DNA of 64,000 nucleotides, taken from an uncultured Lachnospiraceae bacterium (GTDB taxonomy: Bacteria > Bacillota > Clostridia > Lachnospirales > Lachnospiraceae). The stretch spans positions 1 through 64,000 of the forward strand of contig CAJUED010000006.1 in the NCBI GenBank assembly GCA_910585075.1, in the 5' to 3' direction. This document shows positions 8,767 to 16,349 of the stretch, in pieces (positions within the stretch are counted from its first letter, which is position 1; every line of letters begins with the position of its first letter). The notes under the pieces were generated by a model. It made no database searches. It was not told the DNA's origin and saw only the letters and a list, made by a program, of their open reading frames with translations. Made by a program: the position numbers and the translations under genes.

Positions 8767-8800
8767 GATTTACAACAAATTTTACAACTTACATTGACAA
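8767..8800. repeat. Candidate integrase arm sites at the right end of element A
   Basis: TTTACAAC occurs twice (about 8769 and 8782) 13 bp apart, with a third related ACAACTT/GTAAAATTG pattern nearby. This is the same layout as the TTACCAAC pairs at the ends of element B, so these are likely arm-type binding sites. The remainder of 8745-8917 shows no gene. Confidence 0.4.
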
Positions 8801-8917
8801 TAATCTGTAAAATTGTAAAGGCTTTTGCAGGAAACAATTTCATGTGAAAAATTTTTAAGAATCCGCAAACCGTTGAAAATACTGGGAAAAATCAAATTTT
8901 AAGGAGATAACAAAGAT

Positions 8918-8956
8918 ATGATAAAAGTACTGTTTGTCTGCCACAGCAAGAAGTGA
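8918..8956 (+). pseudogene. Truncated LMW-PTP 5' end (attachment-site copy between elements A and B)
   Basis: A ribosome binding site (AAGGAG, 8901-8906) and ATG begin a frame reading MIKVLFVCHSKK, then stop. The first nine residues match the start of the intact LMW-PTP at 25120 (MIKILFICH). The match ends at the shared core TGCCAC (8939-8944) plus GCAA. This is the PTP start supplied by element A, cut off from the gene body by insertion of element B. It marks the junction of the two elements. Confidence 0.85.
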
Positions 8957-8971
8957 GTAATATCCCAAAAC

Positions 8972-9031
8972 CCTTGAAAAATAAGGTTTTTTCAAGGTTA
9001 TCAACTTGAAACTTACCAACATTTTACCAAC
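8972..9031. repeat. Left-end integrase-binding candidate sites of element B
   Basis: CCTTGAAAAA (8972-8981) forms an inverted repeat with TTTTTTCAAGG (8987-8997). It is followed by direct repeats TTACCAAC at 9013-9020 and 9024-9031 (11-bp period). The same motifs recur near the right end (24983-25002, 25081-25108). Paired arm sites at both ends fit a bivalent Tn916-type integrase. Confidence 0.6.
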
Positions 9032-9064
9032 AATAATGAGCTGGATGCCACAATACAAAAAGAT

Positions 9065-9104
9065 ACCTACTTAGAGAAAAAAATCTTCTTGGTAGGTGTT
9101 TTTT
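9065..9104 (+). terminator. Terminator hairpin near the left end of element B
   Basis: ACCTAC (9065-9070) pairs with GTAGGT (9092-9097), followed by a T-run (9099-9104). It would stop transcription entering from element A or from the PTP start copy. Confidence 0.55.
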
Positions 9105-9127
9105 ATATGTTTATTATTTTACTCATA

Positions 9128-9249
9128 TTAATATGATGTTTCATAAATTATGTATGCTTCATTTTAAGGTGATGTAAAAAACAAGAAACTTTTATTCTCC
9201 TTAATGTGATGTATAAAAAAATTTTATTGGTTCACCTTTAGGTGATGTA
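9128..9249. repeat. Four iterons, 13 bp each, 36-37 bp apart
   Basis: Related 13-mers start at 9128 (TTAATATGATGTT), 9164 (TTAAGGTGATGTA), 9201 (TTAATGTGATGTA) and 9237 (TTTAGGTGATGTA). The spacing is 36, 37 and 36 bp, and the intervening DNA is not conserved. They lie upstream of an extended -10 (TGTTATACT, 9289-9296) serving the gene at 9422, so they look like regulator-binding sites. The rest of the gap 8957-9421 holds the end sites and a terminator. A weaker copy, GTGATGTAAAA, lies near 18470. Confidence 0.6.
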
Positions 9250-9421
9250 TATTTTTATTTTCTCTAAAATGTAAAGTTAATTTTTTATGTTATACTTAAA
9301 AGATTTGACTGCATACTACGATTCCATTTTTGCAAAAATCAGTGTGTGAGACCTTATGCTATGATTATTACAGAAATATAAAAAACCATATTTCTAATAT
9401 CAAAGAAAGGAGTGTTGTTTT

Positions 9422-9874
9422 ATGATAAATGGTACAAGTGGAATAAAAGTAGAACCTATGCAGTTATTGAGACTTCAAGAGCATTCGATTAAAATGGATG
9501 GCAACTTAATTGTTATTGACAATCTGGAAGAAGGGGGATTAAAAATCTATGAATATGCAGGTGGAATTTTGGATATACAGCAATTAATTATGGATGATGA
9601 TAATTGCAGGAATGTAACCCTTATCGCTCAAATCTCTATCCATGATATAGATCAGAATGGCGATATCAGCATAGAGAAAATATTTTGCTGTTATGGTTAT
9701 GAAGAATTAGCAGTTTTAATGATATATCAGGTGGTAAATTTCGCAAAGTTTTATGAATGCTGTAAATCTGTTACCATATCAGAAAATGAAAGGGAAAATT
9801 GGTTCTTTCATGCTGGTGGTATTCTTTCAGATTTTCATAAAAAGGATGGTAAATATGTGTATCAAATAAGATAA
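9422..9874 (+). CDS. Element B protein of unknown function (150 aa)
   Basis: A 150-residue acidic soluble protein with no motif I recognise. It has an N-terminal stretch with QLLRLQEHSIKMDGN, several beta-type segments (LIVIDNL, LKIYEYAGG, VTLIAQISIHD) and a Cys-containing middle (IFCCYGYEEL). There is no signal peptide or membrane segment. AAAGGAG about 8-10 nt before the ATG supports the start. It is the first gene inside element B, sits behind four iterons and ends in its own strong terminator. It is therefore a single regulated transcription unit, possibly linked to element control. Confidence 0.6.
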   Translation: MINGTSGIKVEPMQLLRLQEHSIKMDGNLIVIDNLEEGGLKIYEYAGGILDIQQLIMDDDNCRNVTLIAQISIHDIDQNGDISIEKIFCCYGYEELAVLMIYQVVNFAKFYECCKSVTISENERENWFFHAGGILSDFHKKDGKYVYQIR

Positions 9875-9877
9875 ATG

Positions 9878-9917
9878 AAAAGCAGAGCGAAAAATTTAAT
9901 TTCCCTCTGCTTTTTCT
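9878..9917. terminator. Bidirectional terminator between the 150-aa gene and mobA
   Basis: AAAAGCAGAG (9878-9887) pairs with CTCTGCTTTT (9905-9914), followed by T-rich sequence. A-runs before and T-runs after allow it to serve both convergent genes. Confidence 0.8.
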
Positions 9918-9933
9918 TTTTATCTTCCCAAAA

Positions 9934-10761
9934 TTATCTTTTTCTATGTCTCGCTGTATGCTTCTTCTGTAATGAATTATCTTTGAAAAGTGCAAGCAGA
10001 TCATCCTTGCCGATCTGGAGGTTATAGGTTTTTTGTAGATTGCTGTCTCTCACTTTCTTTCCATCCGCATTTATGAAAACGATATATTTGTGATTGTCTT
10101 GCCAATTAACAGAAAATCCTTTTTTCTCCATGTTCATAATAAATTCCTCTTTTGATGTAGATGCTTGCATTGAATCATACACTGCTATTGCTGTTTCATG
10201 AACATAAGATTTTACTTTTCCCTTTTTTGCTTTTTTTAAGAACTGATATTTATTTGTATCATATGAAACGAGATTCAGATTATTAGATTTCTTCCCTATT
10301 TCGCAAATACTAAAACCATGTTTCATACACAATTTATTATTCAGAATCTTCATATCTTCTAAATCTTTTTTGGACATTTGAAATTTATGTCCATCTATAA
10401 AGGAAACTGAATTAATAACAAAATGAGTATGTATATGCTCTCTATCCATGTGAGTAGCATAAACCACCTCAAAATCAGAAAACAGAGGGCAATGTTTTAC
10501 ATATTCTTTGGCAAGTTGGTGTGCCTGTTCAGGTGTGATCTTTTCTGTGGGTGGAAATGATTGTACGAAGTGTTTATAAGTTCTTCCTTTTGTTTTATTA
10601 TACAATTCTTTTGTTGTTTGCATTTCCTGAATGGCAGTATCTATATTGCAATTAAATGCAGAACATAATTTCTTGCCGATCGTCTTTTCCTTTTTGGTGA
10701 CATAATTTATTATCTGTTTTACTTGGGAATGTGAATTTTTGACTGATTTAATAATTGCCAT
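9934..10761 (-). CDS. mobA: MobA/MOBP-type relaxase
   Basis: A 275-residue relaxase that would nick one strand at oriT and pilot it into a recipient. Visible are the metal-binding histidine motif HMDREHIHTH (about residues 104-113) and a likely nucleophilic tyrosine at residue 20 in the N-terminal INYVTKKEK segment, a MOBP-type arrangement. It is short compared with many plasmid MobA proteins, with only a brief basic tail after the relaxase domain, as in compact integrative elements. AAAGGGGGA precedes the ATG. The 5' end overlaps mobC by 43 nt, implying translational coupling. The likely oriT is upstream of mobC. Confidence 0.88.
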   Translation of the reverse strand: MAIIKSVKNSHSQVKQIINYVTKKEKTIGKKLCSAFNCNIDTAIQEMQTTKELYNKTKGRTYKHFVQSFPPTEKITPEQAHQLAKEYVKHCPLFSDFEVVYATHMDREHIHTHFVINSVSFIDGHKFQMSKKDLEDMKILNNKLCMKHGFSICEIGKKSNNLNLVSYDTNKYQFLKKAKKGKVKSYVHETAIAVYDSMQASTSKEEFIMNMEKKGFSVNWQDNHKYIVFINADGKKVRDSNLQKTYNLQIGKDDLLALFKDNSLQKKHTARHRKR

Positions 10762-11036
10762 ATTTTATCCAATCCCCCTTTAATCTGAAAAATTTCTGTA
10801 TCAGTAATAATATCTGATTCATTCATATGTTTTGTTATCTGGTTTATATTGATGCCGATTCTTTTTATTTGAAGTATTAATTCTTGAAATTCCTTTATAT
10901 GTATTATTTCTTTTTCTAATGCAGTTTTTAAGAGAAACTGCTGTTGTGATATTCCAGCATCCTTCACTTTTTCTTTTATTTTTCTATACTCTTCTTCTGT
11001 TAATCGAAAAGTCATTTTTCTTGTTCGATGTACCAT
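10719..11036 (-). CDS. mobC: MobC-like relaxosome accessory protein
   Basis: A 105-residue protein with an N-terminal ribbon-helix-helix-like segment (RKMTFRLTEEEYRKIKEKVKD) and a helical C-terminal part containing IKRIGININQI, a pattern typical of MobC/MbeC. Such proteins bind oriT and help the relaxase open the strands. A GTG at 11045 is possible, but GGGA at 11047-11050 is better spaced for the ATG at 11036. It overlaps mobA, downstream in the same leftward operon. Confidence 0.8.
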   Translation of the reverse strand: MVHRTRKMTFRLTEEEYRKIKEKVKDAGISQQQFLLKTALEKEIIHIKEFQELILQIKRIGININQITKHMNESDIITDTEIFQIKGGLDKIWQLLNQSKIHIPK

Positions 11037-11148
11037 ATGTACCACATCCCTTTTTTACAAATTGATGCTGTTTTGCATCTAATTTTAAAATGGGATAATG
11101 AAAATATCGTGCGATCAGAAGTGAAAATGACTGCAGATATTTTCATAG

Positions 11149-11229
11149 AGCGAAGCGATTCAAAAGGGGGTCAAGGGGGAATCCCACTTGCAAGATACGA
11201 TATTGACGACAGCAATATCGGAATCTTGC
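11149..11229. other. Candidate origin of transfer (oriT)
   Basis: Upstream of mobC lies a G-rich tract (AGCGAAGCGA at 11149-11158, then runs of five G) followed by a long interrupted inverted repeat. GCAAGATACGATATTG (11190-11205) pairs with 11213-11229 across a 7-nt loop, with one bulge. Position, strand context and the inverted repeat beside a G/C-rich nick-like segment fit an oriT. The nick site itself is not identified. Confidence 0.6.
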
Positions 11230-11319
11230 CAATTAACAATCCATCTACTCAGGGTATCGTCAAAATTAATTGTGATTGTACATATGGTGACAGCATCAAT
11301 TTTATTATGAAAAGATGGA

Positions 11320-11433
11320 TTGTTGCAGTGTGAAGAATGGTCTTTATAATCTTGAAATTTTGAAGTTACATTGAAAGACCATTTTGAACACTGCTAAAGA
11401 AACAGGACTCTGTTTCTTCATGCTATAGCTTTC
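11320..11433. other. Inverted repeats in the mobC-coupling protein gap
   Basis: ATGGTCTTT (about 11337) pairs with AAAGACCAT (about 11375), and GAAACAG/CTGTTTC forms a second small hairpin near 11400-11420. No gene is apparent in 11046-11508 apart from the oriT candidate; a 101-aa plus-strand frame there lacks a ribosome binding site. Confidence 0.35.
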
Positions 11434-11508
11434 GTCCTCTTCTCTTCTCTTTTTCTTTTCACAATATACGAAAAATCATATTAAATGTGAGAAAGGAGGG
11501 AGATTAAT

Positions 11509-13158
11509 TTGCATTTGAAAAATGTTTTGAATTTTCTAGGTTTGTGGAGTTATCCTTTCGGATTGGCAATTTCAGGTATGATTTTATATTTTACTCGATT
11601 TACAGATATGCAGTCATTCACCTTGGATAGAGAGAACATTACAAAAATTATTGTAGGTGGTTTAATTGCTCCATCTTTGGTGATGCTATCGAATCTATAT
11701 GATTGTCTTTCAAAAGGCAAGAAAGATTTTACTCCAAATTTAACATTCAAAAAAAATGTAACTGCTATGTCGGATTCTAAAAGGCAAGCAATGTATAAGA
11801 AAATTGCGAAAAATGATAACCTTCTTTCAAAAAAAGCAGAAGGATTAATATTCGGTGTTCAGGGAAAGCAATATGTCACTCTTCCAGTTGGTAAAGAAGG
11901 TATGAGGGATGGTGTAAGTGCAATTGTTTTGGGAAGTCCAGGGAGTGGTAAATCAGTATTTTTAACAAATTTTCTGCTTAATAATTTTATGCAGGAGAAT
12001 CCAATCCCTGTATTCTGCTTAGATATTAAACCAGAACTGGCAAGAAAAAGTGTGAAAATGAATGAGAATAAAAATGTAAAAGTCGTTGATTTTACAGATC
12101 GAAGCAAGAATGGATGGGATGTCTATTTTTCAATTAATGAAAGTACCAGAGATGATGAAAAATTGAGAACTTTTGATGGAATATCAAGGGCATTGATTAC
12201 AAGCAGCAATCCCAAAGACAAATTTTTTGTGAACAATGCAAGAACCATATTAAAATTTATGCTTTTATTTTATTTCAATCAGGGATTGGGTTTTGTGGAC
12301 AGTATCACGAAAGTAATTTCCGAAGATGTAGGGGAACATATCAAAAAAATATTACAGGATAAAGAAAATTGTAGAGAAGAAAGTCTTGTTTATAATGGCC
12401 TCAAAAAATATGCTGATAAGGATTCAGAAGCAATGCAAGATGTTGCATTGACATTACAAGAGCATCTTAATATATTTCTCAATTCTGATATTCGTTATCA
12501 ATTAAGAGATAATTACAACAAAGCATGTCCAGAAGATTTGAATAGTGGAATCAGTGTATTTGTCTGTTTACCTATGTTTTTATTAGATGAATTTGAAGAT
12601 TTACTGAGACTTTTAGTATATCAAACGATATCTACAATGGAAAAGAGAGGGGAAAATTGGAAACAAGGTGCAGTTTTGATCTTGGATGAATTAGCAAGGT
12701 TGGGGAGATTGGAGAATTTACTTTCTTTTCTTGCAGTTAATCGCAGTCTGGGTGTATCGGTGCTTATGGCATATCAGGATTTTTCACAGATAGAAAGAAT
12801 CTACTCAAAAGAAGAAGCAAGAACATTATTGAATCTTTCAGAAGTTACTTATGTTCTTTCGTGTAAAGATAATGAAACAACAAAAATTTTGTCTGACCTT
12901 ATTGGTGAGTACAAAGAAGAAAAGATATCACATAACCGATCTGAACTTTTGCATTGCTCGGATGGAAAACAGAATGTGTCACAGGAATACAGGAGAATCA
13001 TGGAAGTTGCAGATTTTCAGAGTTTAAGAGAAAAAAAGGAAGTCATTTTGATAGTTTATGGCAAGTTTTTCAGATTGAAACAGTTTAGATATTTTGAGCA
13101 TCCAGTTTTTTTAAGAAGGTATCAGGAAGTAATTGAAGCAAATAAAAATGATGAATAA
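11509..13158 (+). CDS. VirD4/TraG-like type IV coupling ATPase
   Basis: A 549-residue membrane-anchored ATPase that would link the relaxase-DNA complex to a secretion channel. There are two N-terminal hydrophobic segments (about 12-30 and 45-62), a Walker A GSPGSGKS (142-149) and a Walker B LILDELARLG near 389-398. A conserved later block (VLMAYQDFSQIE) is typical of TraG/TraD-type coupling proteins. The start is a TTG with GGAGGG 8 nt upstream; no ATG fits as well. It heads a rightward operon with the DUF5688 and ArdC-like genes. Element B has a coupling protein but no channel genes, so it probably docks onto a helper's machinery. Confidence 0.85.
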   Translation: MHLKNVLNFLGLWSYPFGLAISGMILYFTRFTDMQSFTLDRENITKIIVGGLIAPSLVMLSNLYDCLSKGKKDFTPNLTFKKNVTAMSDSKRQAMYKKIAKNDNLLSKKAEGLIFGVQGKQYVTLPVGKEGMRDGVSAIVLGSPGSGKSVFLTNFLLNNFMQENPIPVFCLDIKPELARKSVKMNENKNVKVVDFTDRSKNGWDVYFSINESTRDDEKLRTFDGISRALITSSNPKDKFFVNNARTILKFMLLFYFNQGLGFVDSITKVISEDVGEHIKKILQDKENCREESLVYNGLKKYADKDSEAMQDVALTLQEHLNIFLNSDIRYQLRDNYNKACPEDLNSGISVFVCLPMFLLDEFEDLLRLLVYQTISTMEKRGENWKQGAVLILDELARLGRLENLLSFLAVNRSLGVSVLMAYQDFSQIERIYSKEEARTLLNLSEVTYVLSCKDNETTKILSDLIGEYKEEKISHNRSELLHCSDGKQNVSQEYRRIMEVADFQSLREKKEVILIVYGKFFRLKQFRYFEHPVFLRRYQEVIEANKNDE

Positions 13159-13189
13159 CAAATCAAATTATAGGAAGGGTGAATTGACT

Positions 13190-14155
13190 ATGGATTATGA
13201 AGAATTTAAAGATAGATTACAGCATGAAATTCAGTCGAATTTCGTTGAACATATAAATTTTACAAGCAGAATTATCAATAAAACCAATGAAAGATTAGAG
13301 AGCATTGCAATGAGGTTCGATAGTAAAACAATAGCACCTGAAATATATCCATTAGAAATTTATGAGATATATAAAGATGGTGCTCCTGTTAAGGAAATTG
13401 CAGATCGTATTTCAGAACTTTTAAAAAAAGTGAAATATCCCAAAATATCAAACCTGACACTTGAAAATGCCAAAAAAAATATCTCATTTTCATTGATAAA
13501 TAAGGACATGAACAGGGAATTGTTAAAAGAATGTCCATATAAAGATTTTGGAGATTTAGCCGCCATTCCCAGATGGCATATTTCTGATACAGAGTCTTTT
13601 TTAGTAGATAATAATGTGATGCAGAAATTAAGAATGACGAAAGAAGAAATTTTTGATATTGCACAAAAAAATACTGAAAATGCAGATTACATCTGCAAAG
13701 ACTTAGACCAGCATATGAAAGAAACAATGCAGGAGATTGGCATAGACGAAGAAGTTGTTAATGAAATGATGCCAAATAAATCCTCGCTTTACATATTAAC
13801 CAATCGGAAAGAACTGGATGGAAGTTGTGCTGTCCTTTCTGCTGCTTTCATGCAGAAAGCATCTGAGGAAATAGGGGCAGATGAATTGTATATTTTACCA
13901 TCGAGCAGGCATGAAATGCTCGCCATTGATGCGAATATTGTTGATGATCCCAACTTTCTGAAATTAATTGTCATGGATGTAAACAGCAATCAAAATTTAG
14001 TAAGAACAGAAGATTTTTTGAGTGATTCTGTTTATAAATACAATGCTCATACACACTGTTTATCACTCTGTGACAGTGAAGGATTATTTCATTCTAAAAG
14101 TACTTTCAGTAATAAAGGACAAGAAATCAGCAAAAGGGGGAAAAGAATATGTTAA
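13190..14155 (+). CDS. DUF5688-family protein
   Basis: A 321-residue soluble protein matching my recollection of DUF5688, a family common in Lachnospiraceae conjugative and mobilizable elements. Supporting features are the N-terminal YEEFKDRLQHEI start, the long central helical part, the segment YILTNRKELDGSCAVL and the SSRHEMLAI motif at about residue 237. The function is unknown. A longer frame opens at 13133 inside the coupling-protein gene; GGAAGGG before 13190 favours the later ATG. It lies 31 nt after the coupling protein stop. Confidence 0.7.
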   Translation: MDYEEFKDRLQHEIQSNFVEHINFTSRIINKTNERLESIAMRFDSKTIAPEIYPLEIYEIYKDGAPVKEIADRISELLKKVKYPKISNLTLENAKKNISFSLINKDMNRELLKECPYKDFGDLAAIPRWHISDTESFLVDNNVMQKLRMTKEEIFDIAQKNTENADYICKDLDQHMKETMQEIGIDEEVVNEMMPNKSSLYILTNRKELDGSCAVLSAAFMQKASEEIGADELYILPSSRHEMLAIDANIVDDPNFLKLIVMDVNSNQNLVRTEDFLSDSVYKYNAHTHCLSLCDSEGLFHSKSTFSNKGQEISKRGKRIC

Positions 14156-14313
14156 ACATAATGCAGATTGAACAGTGTAAGAATTTATATACAAATTATA
14201 TGAGAATCAAACAAAACTATGAAGTTATGAATTTTATTTATAAAGTAGGTGATGTAGATGTCACAGTCACAGCAAATCAAAGAGATTACAGACAAGTTGC
14301 AACAGGGAATTGA
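14149..14313 (+). CDS. Possible small overlapping gene (54 aa)
   Basis: The ATG at 14149 overlaps the DUF5688 stop and follows a strong AAAGGGGGAAAAG ribosome binding site. The frame runs 54 codons to a TGA at 14311, ending inside the start of the next gene in another frame. The first 35 residues (MLNIMQIEQCKN...) could be a small helical protein. The rest overlaps the ArdC-like gene. It may be a true small gene or a translational relay. I do not recognise it. Confidence 0.35.
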   Translation: MLNIMQIEQCKNLYTNYMRIKQNYEVMNFIYKVGDVDVTVTANQRDYRQVATGN

Positions 14314-15223
14314 AGATTTATTTGAATCTGAAAATTACAAAAATTATTTAAAGACTATGAGCAAATTTACATCATATTCTTTAAATAACACACTGCTTAT
14401 TTCAATGCAGATGCCTAGTGCAACTACTGTCGCAGGATATAACACTTGGAAACAGGTAAACAGGCAAGTTGTTAAAGGGGCAAAAGCAATCAAAATAATC
14501 GCTCCATGTATCTACAAAAGGGAAGATGTAGATATTTCAAATGTAGAGGATAGAGATATATTAAATAAAGATGCTCCTGAAACAAAAAAAGTGCTTGCAG
14601 GATTTAGGGTTGTAAATGTATTTGATTACAGTCAGACGAAAGGAGAACCACTTCCTGAGATCACACATAAATTAGATAGCAATATTGACGAGTATACAGA
14701 CTTCATGGATGCTTTAAAACAGTTTTCACCAGTTCCCATAAGTTTTAAAAATGTTGATGGTTCTGCAAATGGTTATTACCACCTTATTGATAAGAATATT
14801 GTAATTGATGAAGGTATGTCACAGGCAATGAATTGTAAAACGACAATCCATGAAATCAGTCATGCTATTCTGCACGATGAAGATACTGGATTGGAAAAGG
14901 ATGCTTCGCTTGATAGAAAAACAAAAGAAGTACAAGCTGAGAGTGTTGCATATGTTGTTTCAAATTATTTTGGTATAGATACTTCTGAATATTCTTTTGG
15001 ATATATAAGTGGATGGAGTTCGGGTAAGGAACTGAAAGAATTAAAAGCAAGTCTCGAAACTATCAGGCAGACAGCACAAATGATTATTGATGGAGTGGAG
15101 CAGAAACTGGATGCTATCAAAAAATCAAAGAACATATGTATAGAAAACAGTCAATCAAAAAAATGTGGAATTCGACTGATGCCCACAAGCAAAAGTGTGC
15201 ATAGCAAAACATTAAAATATTAA
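14258..15223 (+). CDS. ArdC-like N-terminal domain with ImmA/IrrE-type metallopeptidase
   Basis: A 321-residue protein. Residues 1-110 resemble the ArdC N-terminal ssDNA-binding domain (SKFTSYSLNNTLLISMQMPSA and GYNTWKQVNRQV are typical). The C-terminal half is a zinc peptidase with HEISH at about residue 198 and a downstream glutamate in VQAESVAYVV as third ligand. Proteins of this design protect incoming conjugative DNA from restriction or cleave host repressors. The ATG at 14258 is preceded by AGGTGATG. The C-terminal 50 residues are basic and low in conservation. It sits in the rightward transfer operon, consistent with an establishment role. Confidence 0.75.
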   Translation: MSQSQQIKEITDKLQQGIEDLFESENYKNYLKTMSKFTSYSLNNTLLISMQMPSATTVAGYNTWKQVNRQVVKGAKAIKIIAPCIYKREDVDISNVEDRDILNKDAPETKKVLAGFRVVNVFDYSQTKGEPLPEITHKLDSNIDEYTDFMDALKQFSPVPISFKNVDGSANGYYHLIDKNIVIDEGMSQAMNCKTTIHEISHAILHDEDTGLEKDASLDRKTKEVQAESVAYVVSNYFGIDTSEYSFGYISGWSSGKELKELKASLETIRQTAQMIIDGVEQKLDAIKKSKNICIENSQSKKCGIRLMPTSKSVHSKTLKY

Positions 15224-15244
15224 CTACTGTTGGGGGATGATAAC

Positions 15245-15628
15245 ATGATACACAAATTAACTTATGCTGTAAATTCCAAAGATGATAATATTTTACGACA
15301 ATTTGTAGATAGATTGGCACTAACTGGGATTCAGACAGAACAACTAAAATTATCTGAAAAATATACATATTTTGAATCCGTGTGGAATGATGATTATATT
15401 CCTAAAGTATACTCGAACAAGGGGAATGCAGGTGCAAAACCAAAGAGAATTAAATATAATGGAAATTCGGTCACTTGTGGTCTCGTTTATTTAATGAAAA
15501 ATGAAAAGGGATTATCTGATGCTGAAATCGGATTATTGTTAGATGTTTCTGAATCCACGATCAGCAGAAGAAGAAAAAAGCATATGGAATCTGGATGCTT
15601 TTATGAGGGCAGTACTGCTATTTTCTAA
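15245..15628 (+). CDS. Small protein with C-terminal helix-turn-helix
   Basis: A 127-residue protein whose C-terminal third is a resolvase-like HTH: GLSDAEIGLLLDVSESTISRRRKKH. The N-terminal 60 residues are not recognisable. The middle is basic (GAKPKRIKYNG). A TTG-initiated frame begins at 15230, but GGGGGA at 15232-15237 is placed for the ATG at 15245. It is the last gene of the rightward transfer operon, followed by a strong terminator. Probable DNA-binding regulator of element genes. Confidence 0.65.
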   Translation: MIHKLTYAVNSKDDNILRQFVDRLALTGIQTEQLKLSEKYTYFESVWNDDYIPKVYSNKGNAGAKPKRIKYNGNSVTCGLVYLMKNEKGLSDAEIGLLLDVSESTISRRRKKHMESGCFYEGSTAIF

Positions 15629-15640
15629 ATTAATATAAAA

Positions 15641-15685
15641 AATGAAGGGAATTGAAAAGTGTAGGTTTCGATTCCCTTTTTCATT
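15641..15685. terminator. Bidirectional terminator
   Basis: AATGAAGGGAAT (from 15641) pairs with ATTCCCTTTTTCATT (15671-15685) with small internal mismatches. T-runs on both sides serve the convergent HTH and XRE genes. Confidence 0.7.
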
Positions 15686-15693
15686 ACTTTCGC

Positions 15694-15921
15694 TTATGAA
15701 AGTGTATCGTTATCGGTGTCTCTGATTTCAAACAAATCTCCGACTTCGCAATCAAAGTAATCACATAATTTCAACAGGAAGTTCGCATCTATCCTTTGAA
15801 ATTCATCTCTGTAGTACCTGTTAAAATTTGTTCTTTCGATGTCTAATGCAGAACATACCTTCTTCTTTGATAATCCTCTTTCGTTTAGCAATTCTTCAAG
15901 TTTGATGTGTAAATATTTCAT
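15694..15921 (-). CDS. Small Cro/CI-like regulator
   Basis: A 75-residue HTH_XRE protein that is essentially only the DNA-binding domain. The turn and recognition helix lie at GLSKKKVCSALDIERTNFNRY, followed by helices around ANFLLKLCDYFDCEVGDLF, the standard end of this fold. The frame extends to 15954, but AGGAG upstream of the internal ATG at 15921 decides the start. It faces the gene at 16053 divergently, so it probably represses one or both directions from the 132-bp interval between them. Confidence 0.8.
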   Translation of the reverse strand: MKYLHIKLEELLNERGLSKKKVCSALDIERTNFNRYYRDEFQRIDANFLLKLCDYFDCEVGDLFEIRDTDNDTLS

Positions 15922-16052
15922 ACTGTGTCCTCTCCTTTTCTTTATTTTATCCAATGTCTCTCTGAAAAATAACTCGCTGTATGGACATGGTTATAAAGAG
16001 AGGTTATAATGAGCATATCTATATAAGCACATATGAAAGTGAGGATATCAAT

Positions 16053-16316
16053 ATGACAGAAAGATATTTTTCTGCTATATCAGTGAAAAGGAAGTATGAA
16101 GTGACAGAGAAGAAGATAATCAGATCAGAGCAGAACTTCAAAATGCTGTTCGGATTTACTGATGAATACTATAATTACATTAGAAATACCTGTATCAGGA
16201 TTTACCCAACAAGGGAAATTGTGTTCGTAGGATATTTAAAAAAGGTTTATAATTCTATATTTATGGATGAAGCAAAATGCTCAGTAGATGCCTTTAATAT
16301 GGGAGTAAGCAGATAA
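16053..16316 (+). CDS. Unknown small protein (87 aa)
   Basis: An 87-residue basic protein starting MTERYFSAISVKRKY, with no motif I recognise. A longer frame from 15981 lacks a ribosome binding site, whereas GTGAGGA precedes the ATG at 16053. It reads in the same direction as the tiny membrane protein 33 nt downstream and diverges from the Cro/CI-like gene. Probably an element regulatory or accessory protein. Confidence 0.55.
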   Translation: MTERYFSAISVKRKYEVTEKKIIRSEQNFKMLFGFTDEYYNYIRNTCIRIYPTREIVFVGYLKKVYNSIFMDEAKCSVDAFNMGVSR

Positions 16317-16349
16317 AATCAATAACTTTATATTTGCAGGGAGGACAAA

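Larger units (their letters stand above)
1..8944. mobile_element. Integrative element A (right part), Tn916-type integrase
   Basis: This AT-rich stretch has the gene order XRE regulator, replication-initiator-like gene, small HTH, leftward cargo operon, excisionase, integrase. The integrase end abuts a 12-codon copy of the LMW-PTP start (8918-8956), which is what a tyrosine recombinase using that gene as attachment site would leave. I found no matching left end with a TGCCAC core or a PTP start in 1-2300, so the element probably begins left of the window. It has no relaxase. Its limits and the membership of the GTPase gene at 267-1430 are inference. Confidence 0.6.

Noticed and set aside
9128..9249. 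CRISPR array (repeats every 36-37 bp)
   Set aside because: The repeat is only 13 bp and varies, the spacers are 23-24 bp and AT-rich, and the position suggests operator iterons.
11028..11333. 101-aa frame over the oriT candidate
   Set aside because: It begins on the opposite strand of mobC without a ribosome binding site and covers the inverted repeat. Its translated sequence has no protein-like pattern.
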